From positions 1 through 58,378 of the forward strand of contig DXCC01000027.1 in NCBI GenBank assembly GCA_019116245.1: a DNA stretch of 58,378 nt. Direction: 5' to 3'. The position numbers were made by a program, and so were the translations under genes. The stretch's first letter is position 1, and every line of letters starts with the position of its first letter. This document shows, piece by piece, positions 28,448-37,661 of this stretch. This stretch comes from Candidatus Tidjanibacter faecipullorum. Its GTDB lineage: Bacteria; Bacteroidota; Bacteroidia; Bacteroidales; Rikenellaceae. Below the pieces are notes generated by a model. The model saw only the letters and a list, made by a program, of their open reading frames with translations, did not search any database and was not told where the DNA came from.

Positions 28448-29137
28448 TCATCTCTCCTCCAGATTTTGCTCCAACAGGCGGACGGTCGGAATGAACAGAC
28501 GATCCTCCACCGCATTGTGCGAAGCCAGATCGTATTCGCAATTGAATATGTCGAACAACACGCCATTGATCGCATGGGTACTGTCCGACGGATAGAATTT
28601 AATCAGAATCTGCTTGAATTCGGTCAGCAACGTTTCGACCTGGTCGTGATGCTGCCGGAAAACCTCGATGCGATACCCTTCCTGGCGCCGGCCTTCAAGC
28701 AGACTGCGCACATAAGGAAATACAATCTCCTCCTCATACGCCATATGCGCTTGCACCCCCTCGATGTACCCGTCGAAATAGGCCACAATAGCACGCGAAA
28801 GCTCATCCTGCACGCCGACCACCTCAACCAGTTTGCGCCGGATCTCCGGCAACCGGAAATCGAGAAAATAGTCGTGGGAATTGTGCAGATATTGCACCAG
28901 CGAGGCCACATGCACCCGATCCGACACCGGTTGCGGCGTCTCGTCGGTGAGCAGCATGTTCACGACGACCAAAAAGGTAAACGTATCCACGCCGTTATCG
29001 CGACAAACGGCATCGATGGTCTTGTCTCCGAATCCCAATCCGATACCGAACCGGCTCATGACCAGCAATACGCGATAATTGTCGCTGACCAGTTCGCTCA
29101 TCCGGTCTGTCTTCACATATTTTCCGAGTTTCTGCAT
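28448..29137 (-). CDS. Hemerythrin-domain (RIC/YtfE-like) protein
   Basis: A 229-aa helical protein with di-iron hemerythrin ligands in order: H85/H88, H131-x3-E135, H163/H164, and H207-x3-E211. This matches the RIC (YtfE/ScdA) group that senses or repairs iron under nitric oxide or oxygen stress. The N-terminal 60 residues look like the ScdA N-terminal domain, but its Cys-Cys-Gly-Gly motif is missing; only C45 lies there. It is the first gene of a two-gene operon with the LuxR-type regulator. Di-iron binding is inferred from motif spacing. Confidence 0.87.
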   Translation of the reverse strand: MQKLGKYVKTDRMSELVSDNYRVLLVMSRFGIGLGFGDKTIDAVCRDNGVDTFTFLVVVNMLLTDETPQPVSDRVHVASLVQYLHNSHDYFLDFRLPEIRRKLVEVVGVQDELSRAIVAYFDGYIEGVQAHMAYEEEIVFPYVRSLLEGRRQEGYRIEVFRQHHDQVETLLTEFKQILIKFYPSDSTHAINGVLFDIFNCEYDLASHNAVEDRLFIPTVRLLEQNLEER

Positions 29138-29162
29138 ACGATTTAGTCTCTTGTGTCACGTA

Positions 29163-29170
29163 CAAAGATA
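29163..29170 (-). promoter_or_regulatory. -7 box of the hemerythrin-luxR operon
   Basis: The minus strand reads TATCTTTG, a perfect match, 26 bp before the start. A second minus-strand match, TACTTTTG, lies at 29255-29262. Confidence 0.65.
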
Positions 29171-29325
29171 ACTTTTCAGGCATTATAACGAAAGGCCGGT
29201 ACACGACCGGCCCGCCGACTGAAAGAAATGGCTAAAATCTTTTGCTTACGGATACAAAAGTAACGCGCCCGACTGACCGGGACAATACCTAAAAACCGTG
29301 AAACAGACGCGCTCCCTCGCGCGCG

Positions 29326-29347
29326 GTCTACCGGTTTGGTGGTAGAC
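29326..29347. repeat. Inverted repeat upstream of the hemerythrin operon
   Basis: GTCTACC (29326-29332) and GGTAGAC (29341-29347) form a 7-bp stem with an 8-nt loop. An outer, imperfect pairing (ACAGACGCGCT with AGCGCTCTGT) surrounds it. It lies upstream of both minus-strand -7 boxes, so it may be an operator or a structured RNA. Nothing else is recognised in this roughly 300-bp gap apart from the promoters and the terminator at its right end. Confidence 0.5.
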
Positions 29348-29374
29348 GCAGCGCTCTGTCCGCTACAAGACACA

Positions 29375-29411
29375 AAAATGGGGAGCGACTCTACGAACCG
29401 CTCCCCATTTT
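29375..29411 (-). terminator. Terminator of BACON lipoprotein 2
   Basis: A 13-bp stem (29375-29387 and 29399-29411) with a T run on the minus strand, 23 bp after the stop. Confidence 0.92.
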
Positions 29412-29433
29412 CATGGATGATATGCTGTCAACA

Positions 29434-30882
29434 CTAATTGTTCTTGGCAGCATACCAATAGTTATACGTACCCGCTTCCGTCGGATAGCAACCGAATACG
29501 ACATTGTCATTCTCGCCAAAGATATGGGTTACGAAGCAACCACCCGAGTTGGAGATATCAATACCGAAGTTCTCACGCACCCAATCTACGCCGTCACCCA
29601 GCGACACACCAGCCTTCAGGTCATAGATGGTCGAAGAGGTGGCAGGAGCGCCATCAACAACTACGGCCAAACCGCTGTCCGTAACGCTGAATACATTCAT
29701 ACCGGAGGGCATCATGATAACTTCACCCGTTTCGGTATCGAAAACAGCTGCGCCCGTTCTGCTGCCGACAGCAGCACCCTGCGCTTCGTCGAAGGTCTCC
29801 TGATAGATCATACAGCCGATATATTTACCGTTCGGACTCATTTTGTACTGCTCGTCCTCGCACTGTACACCCCAGTCTACGCAATAGACGGTTTTCGGAT
29901 TGCCATACTGATCCACCGTCTCATGCTGCGAAGTCTTGTACATATCGCCACCGACCCAGTGGAATTTGCCTTCCTTGTCCCAATAGCACATGCCGTAGTC
30001 CAGGTTGTCCCACGAGGTACCATAAAACATCGTACCGTCGGCCGAACCGCCACGCAGCTGGAAACCGCTGTTGCCGGCAACACGCGGAGCGCCACGGAAG
30101 TTCGTTTCGGGCACTTCCAGACGGGTCGTAGGCTCACCGTCAACAAAGATATAGGGAATATTGCCATCTTCGGTCGTGCCACCGAAATAGCCACCCCAGA
30201 TATGTCCGTCGGTCGAGACGCAGCTGATACGCGGGGTTCCGATATTCAGATCCGGATAGGAAAGAATAAGGTCGCTGCCATCAGGCTCGATCAGCGCCGT
30301 GTTCACCCATGCCTGTGCATAGAACATCATCGAACCGTCATCGGTCACACAGAACGGAGCCGACAGTTCATAGGTGTACGTACCTACATGCGTACGGGCA
30401 TCCGTAGCCGTTTCAATCAGATAGACATTGAACACCATCAAACCGGCATCGTCCGTACTGCCACCCATAGCCGTAATATATTTGCCGGTGGGCGAGGCAA
30501 CTGCGGACTGATATTCGTCAAATTTGCGGAAGTGGGCCGGAAGCTCCGGATTCTCCAGCTGTTTCACTTTCAACGTCGTCTTTGCGTCACCGGCCGTAAA
30601 TACCACCTCACCGTCACGCTCGACACCGTCGTTCGGCTCAACACTTACGACAATCGAATTTGCCGTCTGGTCGGAAAGCGTAATCCACGATACGCTGGGC
30701 GCTGCCGTCCAGTTGGACGCAGCCTCTACCGTAATGGTCACAGGCGTGCCGCCGCTGTAGTCCATCGTGACAAGAGCACGATCGAGGTTGATGCCACTGC
30801 CACCCTCCTCTTTTTTGGTACAACCGATAGCGGCCAAGGCCAGCACGGCTATTACCCCTTTTCTAAAATTAAAGTTTTTCAT
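29434..30882 (-). CDS. BACON-domain lipoprotein 2
   Basis: A 482-aa lipoprotein (lipobox AAIGC, Cys21, then TKKEEGG). It is very similar to BACON lipoprotein 1 over its whole length: the same BACON core (SNWTAAPSVSWITLS), and the GTSWDNLDYGMCYWDK and CVDWGVQC blocks. By eye most residues agree in the C-terminal two thirds. It is transcribed towards lipoprotein 1, so the two genes form a large inverted repeat around the ABM and hemerythrin/LuxR genes. The acidic KKEEGG after the cysteine may help surface export. Confidence 0.87.
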   Translation of the reverse strand: MKNFNFRKGVIAVLALAAIGCTKKEEGGSGINLDRALVTMDYSGGTPVTITVEAASNWTAAPSVSWITLSDQTANSIVVSVEPNDGVERDGEVVFTAGDAKTTLKVKQLENPELPAHFRKFDEYQSAVASPTGKYITAMGGSTDDAGLMVFNVYLIETATDARTHVGTYTYELSAPFCVTDDGSMMFYAQAWVNTALIEPDGSDLILSYPDLNIGTPRISCVSTDGHIWGGYFGGTTEDGNIPYIFVDGEPTTRLEVPETNFRGAPRVAGNSGFQLRGGSADGTMFYGTSWDNLDYGMCYWDKEGKFHWVGGDMYKTSQHETVDQYGNPKTVYCVDWGVQCEDEQYKMSPNGKYIGCMIYQETFDEAQGAAVGSRTGAAVFDTETGEVIMMPSGMNVFSVTDSGLAVVVDGAPATSSTIYDLKAGVSLGDGVDWVRENFGIDISNSGGCFVTHIFGENDNVVFGCYPTEAGTYNYWYAAKNN

Positions 30883-30966
30883 ACAGATTTATTAAGTAAA
30901 TTAAATGGTCTCTGTTTTTCATCGGGGCTGCACAGATCAATCCCATCCTGCAACATTAACCAAACT

Positions 30967-30997
30967 CAAAAGTAATAATTATTCTGTCTTCATCAAA
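30967..30997 (-). promoter_or_regulatory. Full -33/-7 promoter of BACON lipoprotein 2
   Basis: On the minus strand TTTG (30994-30997), 19 bp, then TACTTTTG (30967-30974). The leader is about 80 nt. The rest of the 320-bp gap holds only the next gene's terminator. Confidence 0.7.
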
Positions 30998-31140
30998 TAA
31001 AATTTACTTTTTTCCCAGCGTTTATCCGTTATTTCGACGTCGGATGATAGCATCTCCTCATCGATCCGCAACAGGAGGCCCTCACGCCATGCTCTGCCGC
31101 GAACGCCCCACCTGTTTCCGCGCGAGCCGCCCTACCCAAA

Positions 31141-31183
31141 AAAGAAGGACGGACTATCGCAACCCGACACTCCGTCCTTCTTT
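31141..31183 (-). terminator. Terminator of BACON lipoprotein 3
   Basis: A 13-bp stem (31141-31153 and 31171-31183) with a 17-nt loop, 19 bp after the stop. The stem itself ends in a short run of T on the minus strand. Confidence 0.87.
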
Positions 31184-31202
31184 CAGACTGATTCGCTGCA
31201 CG

Positions 31203-32636
31203 TCACCGGGCAACTACATACCAATACCACATCAGGTTGTTTCCGGGGGCCGCCTCCTCACCGAAAGCTGCCTGACCGCCGATCGGCAGGTAGGTCAGGC
31301 CGTGCGAGGCGGGCAGCACCAGGCCGAACTTGTCCATGACATAGTCGATGCCGTCCCCCAGATTTTCACCCGTTGCAAGGTTCACCACATCCGTCTGACA
31401 ATAATAGGACTGCATGGATTTGGAGATCAGGGCCAGACCGTCATCTGTCACCGCCGTTACGCCACCGTAACCGGAATAATCGGAGAGGATAATCGTTTTA
31501 TGTTCCTCCGTATCGTAAACGGCAGCAATCTGCGTGATCACCACATCGGTACGGTCGGCATTGACTTCCTCCTTGTAATAAAGACCGCCGATATAGCGTC
31601 CGTTCGGACTCATGTTGAAAGCGTCTGCCTGTATCTGCAGACCCGTCACCAGATAATCGGTATACGGTTCCCCCATCGGGCCGATCATCTCGGTCGGCTC
31701 CACCTGATATATATCCTCGCCGGCCCAGTGCACATGGCCGTCCTTATCCCAGTACAGCATACCGAAATCCAGGTTATCCCAGGTACTGCCATAGGCCATG
31801 GAACCGTCGGCCGAACAGCCGCGCACCACCACGTTGCCAACCTCCTGGCCGCGGAAGTTGGTCTTCGGCATTTCCATACGTTCAGGAACGCCATGTACAT
31901 ACTTCACCGGCACCATACCGGTCGGTCCCGTCGCATAGCCGACCCATACCGATCCGTCGCCGGCCGAGGTGGCCGCAATACGGATATCCTCCACATCTTC
32001 AAAGCCGGGAAGCATGTAGTCGGCCTCCCCCTCTTTCATGAGCACCGTCTGAATCATATCGTGATCCATAAAGACAATGCCTTCATCCGTTACGGCACGC
32101 ACACCGTCGAACTGATAGAGGCTGTAAGGCAACGTAGCCAGCAACTTCTTCTCGTTCGTAGCCAGATCAATCAGATAGACCTCCCATTCAATCTGCCCAC
32201 CCTTGTCTACACGGGCCGTATAGGCTCCGACGAACTTGCCGGACGGCGAAATGGTAGCCCCCTGCATGTCCGTCATAAAACGATAGTACGCTGTCTGCGA
32301 TTCACGCCCCACCTGCACGACCTTGACGGTGATTTCGGCCGATCCGGCCTGGATCACCAGATCGGCGGTCCGATCGGCAACCGCTTCATTGGGCTCGGCC
32401 GTCACCGAGAGGGTCGTCGCCTCGACAGCCACCTGCACCCAGCTGGCCGAAGGAGTTGCCGTCCACGACGTCGACGATTCCACAGCAATGATCACAGCTG
32501 TTTCGCCGGCCGCATCGAGTGTGACGGTCACTTTATCGACATCCACCCAATCCGGACTCTCATTCTTTGTACATCCCGCCAACAGGCCAATCGCACACGC
32601 CAGCAGCGTCAACATGGAGTAAAAGGTTCTTTTCAT
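31203..32636 (-). CDS. BACON-domain lipoprotein 3 (diverged)
   Basis: A 477-aa lipoprotein (lipobox LLAGC, then TKNESPDW). It has the same architecture as the two other BACON proteins: a BACON domain at about 27-110 (TSWTATPSASWVQV) and a C-terminal part with GCSADGSMAYGSTWDNLDFG and NMSPNGRYIGG. Outside those blocks it is clearly more diverged. ATG at 32636 is chosen because it begins the signal peptide. Three copies in 7 kb suggest local expansion of a surface protein family. Confidence 0.86.
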   Translation of the reverse strand: MKRTFYSMLTLLACAIGLLAGCTKNESPDWVDVDKVTVTLDAAGETAVIIAVESSTSWTATPSASWVQVAVEATTLSVTAEPNEAVADRTADLVIQAGSAEITVKVVQVGRESQTAYYRFMTDMQGATISPSGKFVGAYTARVDKGGQIEWEVYLIDLATNEKKLLATLPYSLYQFDGVRAVTDEGIVFMDHDMIQTVLMKEGEADYMLPGFEDVEDIRIAATSAGDGSVWVGYATGPTGMVPVKYVHGVPERMEMPKTNFRGQEVGNVVVRGCSADGSMAYGSTWDNLDFGMLYWDKDGHVHWAGEDIYQVEPTEMIGPMGEPYTDYLVTGLQIQADAFNMSPNGRYIGGLYYKEEVNADRTDVVITQIAAVYDTEEHKTIILSDYSGYGGVTAVTDDGLALISKSMQSYYCQTDVVNLATGENLGDGIDYVMDKFGLVLPASHGLTYLPIGGQAAFGEEAAPGNNLMWYWYVVAR

Positions 32637-32677
32637 AAAAAAACAATTAACAAGCATTAGGTATTAAACACTTATTA

Positions 32678-32685
32678 CAAATATA
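32678..32685 (-). promoter_or_regulatory. -7 box of BACON lipoprotein 3
   Basis: The minus strand reads TATATTTG, 42 bp before the start. The rest of the gap to the ClC gene is C-rich and shows nothing recognisable. Confidence 0.62.
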
Positions 32686-32890
32686 AGGATTTTTTTGCAG
32701 AAGCAACACTTATCCGCGACAAATAAAACATATCCGACATATCCGCTGCTCCCCGCGAACATCACAATCTGTACGCCAAGCACCACCTGCTTCCGCCGGT
32801 CCGCTCCCCCTGCCACACAAATGCAAAGCGACCTGCAGGAGAACCCAGCAAGCCGCGCTTCATTGGCAGATGCAATACCAAACGATTGTC

Positions 32891-34678
32891 CTACTCCTCG
32901 GTCAGTTCAACCAGTTGCTGCCGGTAGGCAGCCAGGATACTCGATTTGGAGACAAAACCGAGATATTTCCGTTTCTTGTCCACCACCGGCAGGTTCCAGG
33001 CATGCGATTCCTCGAACTTGCCGACCACTTCGGAGATCATCTCGTTCTTGAGGATGACGTCGGGCGGTTGGGTAATGTATTTGCTGATCGGGAATTTGTA
33101 TTTCCGGTGGTCGAACATGTCGGTACGGATATCGTCGAGCAGGATGATGCCCACGAACTCGCCGTCGTTTTTCACCACCGGGAAGACATTGCGTGTCGAG
33201 GAAGAGACAATATGAACCAGATCGCCGAGGGTCGCATTGCGGTTGACCGGCGAAAAGTTGGTTTCGATCAGCTTGTCCAACTCGAGGAAAACCATCACCG
33301 ACTGATCCTTGTTATGCGTCAGGAGTTCTCCTTTGGCGCGCAGCTTCTTGGTATAGATCGAATCGGGCTCCAGGTAATACGAAACGGCAAACGACAGCGA
33401 AGCCACCAGCATCAGCGGCACAAAAAGCCCATACCCGTTGGCCAGTTCGGCAATCAGAAAGACGGAGGTCAGCGGCGCCTTCATCACGCCGGTCATCACG
33501 CCCGCCATGCCCACCAGCGAAAAATTGACGACGGACATCTCCATGCCGAAGAAAGCGTTGCAGATATAAGCCAGCGTTCCGCCCGTAAAGGCGCCGACGA
33601 ACAGCGACGGGGCGAAGGAACCGCCCACACCGCCGGCGGCATTGGTCACGGCCATGGCCACCACCTTCAGCAGCAGCGTCCCCACCAGGAAGAGCACCAC
33701 CACCCACGGCACACCGCGGTAGCGATAGAAGAGCGAGTTGTCGAACAGCGGTTCGATGCGGCCGTGCATCAGATCAATGAACGAACTGTAACCCTCGCCG
33801 AACAGCGGCGGGAAGAGGAAGATGAGCAGACCGAGTGACAGGCCGCCCACCAGCCAGCGGGACGACTGTTTTTTGAAACGGCCGAAAAAACGCTGCACCT
33901 GACCGTTGACGACCAGGAAATATTTGGAAACCAGGCCGCACAGAATGGCCAGCAGGACATACATGTGCAGATACTGCAGGTTGAAGGAACCGCCCACCTC
34001 GACATTGAGCATGGGGTCGAATCCCTTGAGGAAGAGCACCAGCGTTGTCGAAGCGACCGACGAGATCAGCAGCGGCACGATGGCCCGCATCGAAATATCC
34101 AGCATCAGGATCTCCAGCACGAAGATCAGGCCCGTAACGGGCGCCTTGAAGATGGCGGCAATGGCCCCCGCCGCACCGCAGCCGAGCAGCAGCGTCGTGT
34201 CGCGGTAGTTGAGCCGGAAGATCTGGGCGATGTTGGATCCGATGGCCGAACCGGTCAGCACGATCGGCGCCTCGGGGCCGACCGAACCGCCGAATCCGAT
34301 CGTGACGGCACCGCCGACAATGGATGAGTAGCAGTTGTGGGGACGGATGCGTGACGACCGTTTGCTGATCGCATACAACACCCGCGCCACACCTTCCGAG
34401 ATGTTGTCCTTGACGACATACTTTACGAAGAGCGACGCCAGAATGATACCGACGGCCGGATAGACCAGGAAGAGGTAACCGGCCGAATCGGTCGGGAACC
34501 AGCTCACCAGCACATGTTCGATCCAATAGAGCAGCTTCTGGAATACCGTAGCGGCCAGACCGGCTACCAGACCGACCAGCACGGCCAATACCAGCATGAG
34601 CTGCTGACGCGACAGGCGCCGCGTGAGCCGCATCAACAGCGCATAGGCCCGGTTGAGTAAATGTTGTGTAGCCGTCAT
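32891..34678 (-). CDS. ClC-family chloride channel/antiporter with CBS domains
   Basis: A 595-aa membrane protein. ClC signatures are in order: GSVGPEAPIV (ion-binding loop), GCGAAGAIAAIFKAPVTGLIFVLE (with the conserved Glu), and FAPSLFVGAFTGG. Two CBS domains occupy about the last 130 residues and probably gate it by nucleotide binding. It starts 26 bp after trpS and is likely in its transcript. Channel or H+/Cl- antiporter mode is not decided here. Confidence 0.92.
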   Translation of the reverse strand: MTATQHLLNRAYALLMRLTRRLSRQQLMLVLAVLVGLVAGLAATVFQKLLYWIEHVLVSWFPTDSAGYLFLVYPAVGIILASLFVKYVVKDNISEGVARVLYAISKRSSRIRPHNCYSSIVGGAVTIGFGGSVGPEAPIVLTGSAIGSNIAQIFRLNYRDTTLLLGCGAAGAIAAIFKAPVTGLIFVLEILMLDISMRAIVPLLISSVASTTLVLFLKGFDPMLNVEVGGSFNLQYLHMYVLLAILCGLVSKYFLVVNGQVQRFFGRFKKQSSRWLVGGLSLGLLIFLFPPLFGEGYSSFIDLMHGRIEPLFDNSLFYRYRGVPWVVVLFLVGTLLLKVVAMAVTNAAGGVGGSFAPSLFVGAFTGGTLAYICNAFFGMEMSVVNFSLVGMAGVMTGVMKAPLTSVFLIAELANGYGLFVPLMLVASLSFAVSYYLEPDSIYTKKLRAKGELLTHNKDQSVMVFLELDKLIETNFSPVNRNATLGDLVHIVSSSTRNVFPVVKNDGEFVGIILLDDIRTDMFDHRKYKFPISKYITQPPDVILKNEMISEVVGKFEESHAWNLPVVDKKRKYLGFVSKSSILAAYRQQLVELTEE

Positions 34679-34704
34679 CCGACTTCGATCCGTTCAGCAG
34701 ATTT

Positions 34705-35694
34705 TCAGAAAGGACGAATACCCATGATGCGACGCACCTCCGACACGGTCCGGTCGGTGCTCTCACGTGCCTTCTCGGCACCGTCCCGCACGACGCGGCG
34801 CAGGTACGACTCGTCGTTCCGGATCGCCTCGATGCGCTCGCGGATCGGCGCCACGACCTTGATGATGTCTTCGGCCAGCTGCTTTTTCAGATCGCCGTAA
34901 CGGATCTCGCACGTGGCGTATTTTTCGCGGAAATAGGCAATCGTATCGGGCGAGGAGACTGCCTCCATGATCGTGAAGATGTTGGCCACACCGTCACTCA
35001 ACGGCGAATTGGGCTCCGTGGGGCCGGTATCGGTCACCGCCCGCATCACCTTCTTGCGGATCACCTCGTCGGAATCGGCCAGGAAGATGCCGTTGTTCTC
35101 GCTCTTGCCCATCTTGCCCGTACCGTCCAGACCGGGAATCTTCACCAGATCGGCCCCGAAATTGTAGGGCTGGCTCTCCGGGAAGAAATCGACGCCGTAC
35201 ATGTTGTTGAACCGGCGGGCAAAGACGCGTGTCAGTTCCAGATGCTGCTCCTGATCCTTGCCTACGGGCACATGCGTGGCCCGGTGGAGGAGGATATCGG
35301 CTGCCATCAGCACCGGATAGGTCAGCAGACCGGCATTGACGTTGTTGGGATTCTTGCGCACCTTGTCCTTAAACGAAGCGGTGCGCTCCAGTTCGCCCAC
35401 ATAGGCGTGCATGCTCAGCAGCAGCGACAGTTCGGCCACCTGCGGCACATCGCTCTGCACATAGATGGTGGCAATGTCGGGATTGATGCCCGCGGCCAGG
35501 TATTCGGACAGGATGGTCTTCACATGGTCGTGCAGATGGGCCGGATCGGTATGGGTCGTCATCGCGTGGTAGTCGGCGATGAAGAAATAACATTTGGCAT
35601 CATACTGCATGCGCACAAAATTGCGCAATGCGCCGAAATAATTGCCCAGGTGCAATTGTCCGGTAGGCCGGATACCGCTGAGTACTATATCCAT
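34705..35694 (-). CDS. trpS: Tryptophanyl-tRNA synthetase
   Basis: A 329-aa class I aminoacyl-tRNA synthetase that charges tRNA-Trp. The HIGH motif is HLGN at 15-18, and the KMSKS loop reads KMGKS. The start IVLSGIRPTGQLH is the family N-terminus, which fixes ATG at 35694; the long upstream extension is noise. It has a divergent promoter region with the ABC exporter and is followed by the ClC gene. Confidence 0.97.
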   Translation of the reverse strand: MDIVLSGIRPTGQLHLGNYFGALRNFVRMQYDAKCYFFIADYHAMTTHTDPAHLHDHVKTILSEYLAAGINPDIATIYVQSDVPQVAELSLLLSMHAYVGELERTASFKDKVRKNPNNVNAGLLTYPVLMAADILLHRATHVPVGKDQEQHLELTRVFARRFNNMYGVDFFPESQPYNFGADLVKIPGLDGTGKMGKSENNGIFLADSDEVIRKKVMRAVTDTGPTEPNSPLSDGVANIFTIMEAVSSPDTIAYFREKYATCEIRYGDLKKQLAEDIIKVVAPIRERIEAIRNDESYLRRVVRDGAEKARESTDRTVSEVRRIMGIRPF

Positions 35695-35723
35695 ATTTTT
35701 TTCGTTACTGTTTGCGTGTTCTA

Positions 35724-35731
35724 CAAAAGTA
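35724..35731 (-). promoter_or_regulatory. -7 box of trpS
   Basis: The minus strand reads TACTTTTG, 29 bp before the start. It lies only 32 bp from the -7 box of the divergent ABC gene, so the two promoters overlap. Confidence 0.6.
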
Positions 35732-35763
35732 AGGCAAAAAAACCAGATATAAGCTATTTTTTC

Positions 35764-35771
35764 TACTTTTG
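35764..35771 (+). promoter_or_regulatory. -7 box of the ABC exporter gene
   Basis: TACTTTTG, a perfect match, 29 bp before the ATG at 35801. Confidence 0.62.
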
Positions 35772-35800
35772 CTCCACTTGAAATAGACCGACACGACAAG

Positions 35801-37627
35801 ATGAAAACATACTGGAGGCTTCTGAAGTTCGCTGCGCCGATCCGGCGATTTGCCATACCCTACTTCTTCTGCACGCTGCTGTACGCCTTTTTCAACACCT
35901 TCACCTTTACGCTGATCATGCCGATCGTCAACGCCCTCTTCAAGAAGCAGGGCATGCTGGCGGCCGTCACCGAATTCCCCCGGTTCAGCTTCTCGTCCGA
36001 ATTTCTGAACAACGCGCTGGGCTACGTGATGTACCGCGTCTTCGGCTATGACTTCACGCTCAACGACGTGATGATTCTGCTGGCCTGCATCGTCATCGGA
36101 GCCGCCCTGTTCAGCAACCTGTTCCGCTACCTGGCCCAGCGCATCATCGAGAACATGCGCGTCTATACCCTCTACCGGATCCGCAACCAGGTCTACGAAC
36201 ACGTCCTGGGCATGAACATCGGCTTCTTCAGCAACGAACGCAAGGGCGACATCATGTCGCGCATCATGTCCGATGTGCAGGTCATCCAGTTCTGCATCAC
36301 CAACACACTGCAGGTCGTCTTCCGCGAACCGTTCCTCATCATCGGCTACGTGGTGGCCATGCTCATGATGTCGCTCCAGCTCTCGGTCTTCTCGGTGATC
36401 TACCTGCCCATCGTTGCCCTGCTGATCGGCTCCATCGTCAAACGGCTGCGCCGCTCGGCCAAGGAGGTGCAGGAGTCCTTCGGCGAACTGACGGCCGTGC
36501 TCGACGAATCGCTCACCGGCATGAAGGTCATAAAGGGCTACAACGCCGAGGGCTTCTTCGCCAAACGGTTCGGCTCGATCAACCGCAAGTTCACCGACAC
36601 CTCGCGCCGCATTGCCTACCGCCAGCAACTGGCCTCGCCGATGAGCGAGTTCCTCGGCATCACGGCGGCCGCCGGTCTGCTGATCTTCGGCGGCGTGCTC
36701 GTCACCCAGAGCAAGCTCGACGGCGGCAGCTTCCTCGCCTTCCTGGGCATCTTCACCCAGATCACCCGCCCGATGCGTCTCTTCACCGATTCGTTCGCCA
36801 CGATCAACCAGGGCATCGCGGCCGGTGAACGCGTCTTCGCCCTGCTCGACACCCAAACGGCCATCCAAAACCGGCCCGACGCCGCCCACCTCGACCACTT
36901 CCGGGAGAGCATCGAATTCCGCGACGTTCACTTCGCCTACGAGGAGCGCGAGGTGATCCGCGGCGTCAGCTTCACGGTCCGCAAAGGCGAGACGGTGGCC
37001 CTGGTCGGCCCCTCCGGTGGCGGCAAGTCGACCCTCTCCGACCTGATTCCCCGCTTCTACGATCCCACCGCGGGCCAGATTCTCATCGACGGCCGCGACA
37101 TCCGGGAATACGACCTCCACTCGCTGCGCGAACGGATGGGCATCGTCGCCCAGGATACGATCCTCTTCAACGACTCCATCGAGAACAACATCCGGCTGGG
37201 CAACGAGACGGCCTCGCGCGAAGAAATTCTACAGGCAGCCCGCATCGCCAACGCCGACCGCTTCATCGACGAGACCCCCAACGGTCTGGACACGAACATC
37301 GGCGACCGGGGAACGAAACTCTCCGGCGGCCAGCGCCAGCGCCTGAGCATCGCCCGCGCCGTCCTGAAGAACCCCGAGATCCTGATTCTCGACGAAGCCA
37401 CCTCGGCCCTGGACACCGAGAGCGAAAAACTCGTCCAGAATGCGCTGGACACGCTGCTGAAAGGGCGTACCTCGATCGTGATCGCCCACCGGCTCAGCAC
37501 CATCCGCAACGCCGACAAGATTCTGGTCATCGAACAGGGACGCATCACCGAGGAGGGTACGCACGCCGAACTGATGGCCCTCAAGGGTACCTACGCCAAA
37601 CTGATCGAGATGCAGCACCTCGCCTGA
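35801..37627 (+). CDS. MsbA-like ABC exporter (half transporter)
   Basis: A 608-aa fused permease-ATPase. The N-terminal type IV exporter domain (about 1-330) has six membrane helices, and the ATPase has Walker A GPSGGGKST, the signature LSGGQRQRLS and Walker B ILILDEATSALD followed by the H-loop. Homodimeric lipid or drug exporters have this layout, and MsbA (lipid A flipping) is the likeliest role in a Gram-negative. Substrate not proven. Confidence 0.9.
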   Translation: MKTYWRLLKFAAPIRRFAIPYFFCTLLYAFFNTFTFTLIMPIVNALFKKQGMLAAVTEFPRFSFSSEFLNNALGYVMYRVFGYDFTLNDVMILLACIVIGAALFSNLFRYLAQRIIENMRVYTLYRIRNQVYEHVLGMNIGFFSNERKGDIMSRIMSDVQVIQFCITNTLQVVFREPFLIIGYVVAMLMMSLQLSVFSVIYLPIVALLIGSIVKRLRRSAKEVQESFGELTAVLDESLTGMKVIKGYNAEGFFAKRFGSINRKFTDTSRRIAYRQQLASPMSEFLGITAAAGLLIFGGVLVTQSKLDGGSFLAFLGIFTQITRPMRLFTDSFATINQGIAAGERVFALLDTQTAIQNRPDAAHLDHFRESIEFRDVHFAYEEREVIRGVSFTVRKGETVALVGPSGGGKSTLSDLIPRFYDPTAGQILIDGRDIREYDLHSLRERMGIVAQDTILFNDSIENNIRLGNETASREEILQAARIANADRFIDETPNGLDTNIGDRGTKLSGGQRQRLSIARAVLKNPEILILDEATSALDTESEKLVQNALDTLLKGRTSIVIAHRLSTIRNADKILVIEQGRITEEGTHAELMALKGTYAKLIEMQHLA

Positions 37628-37661
37628 CGGCCCGAGCCGCCACTGCTGCCTGCCCCCTACA

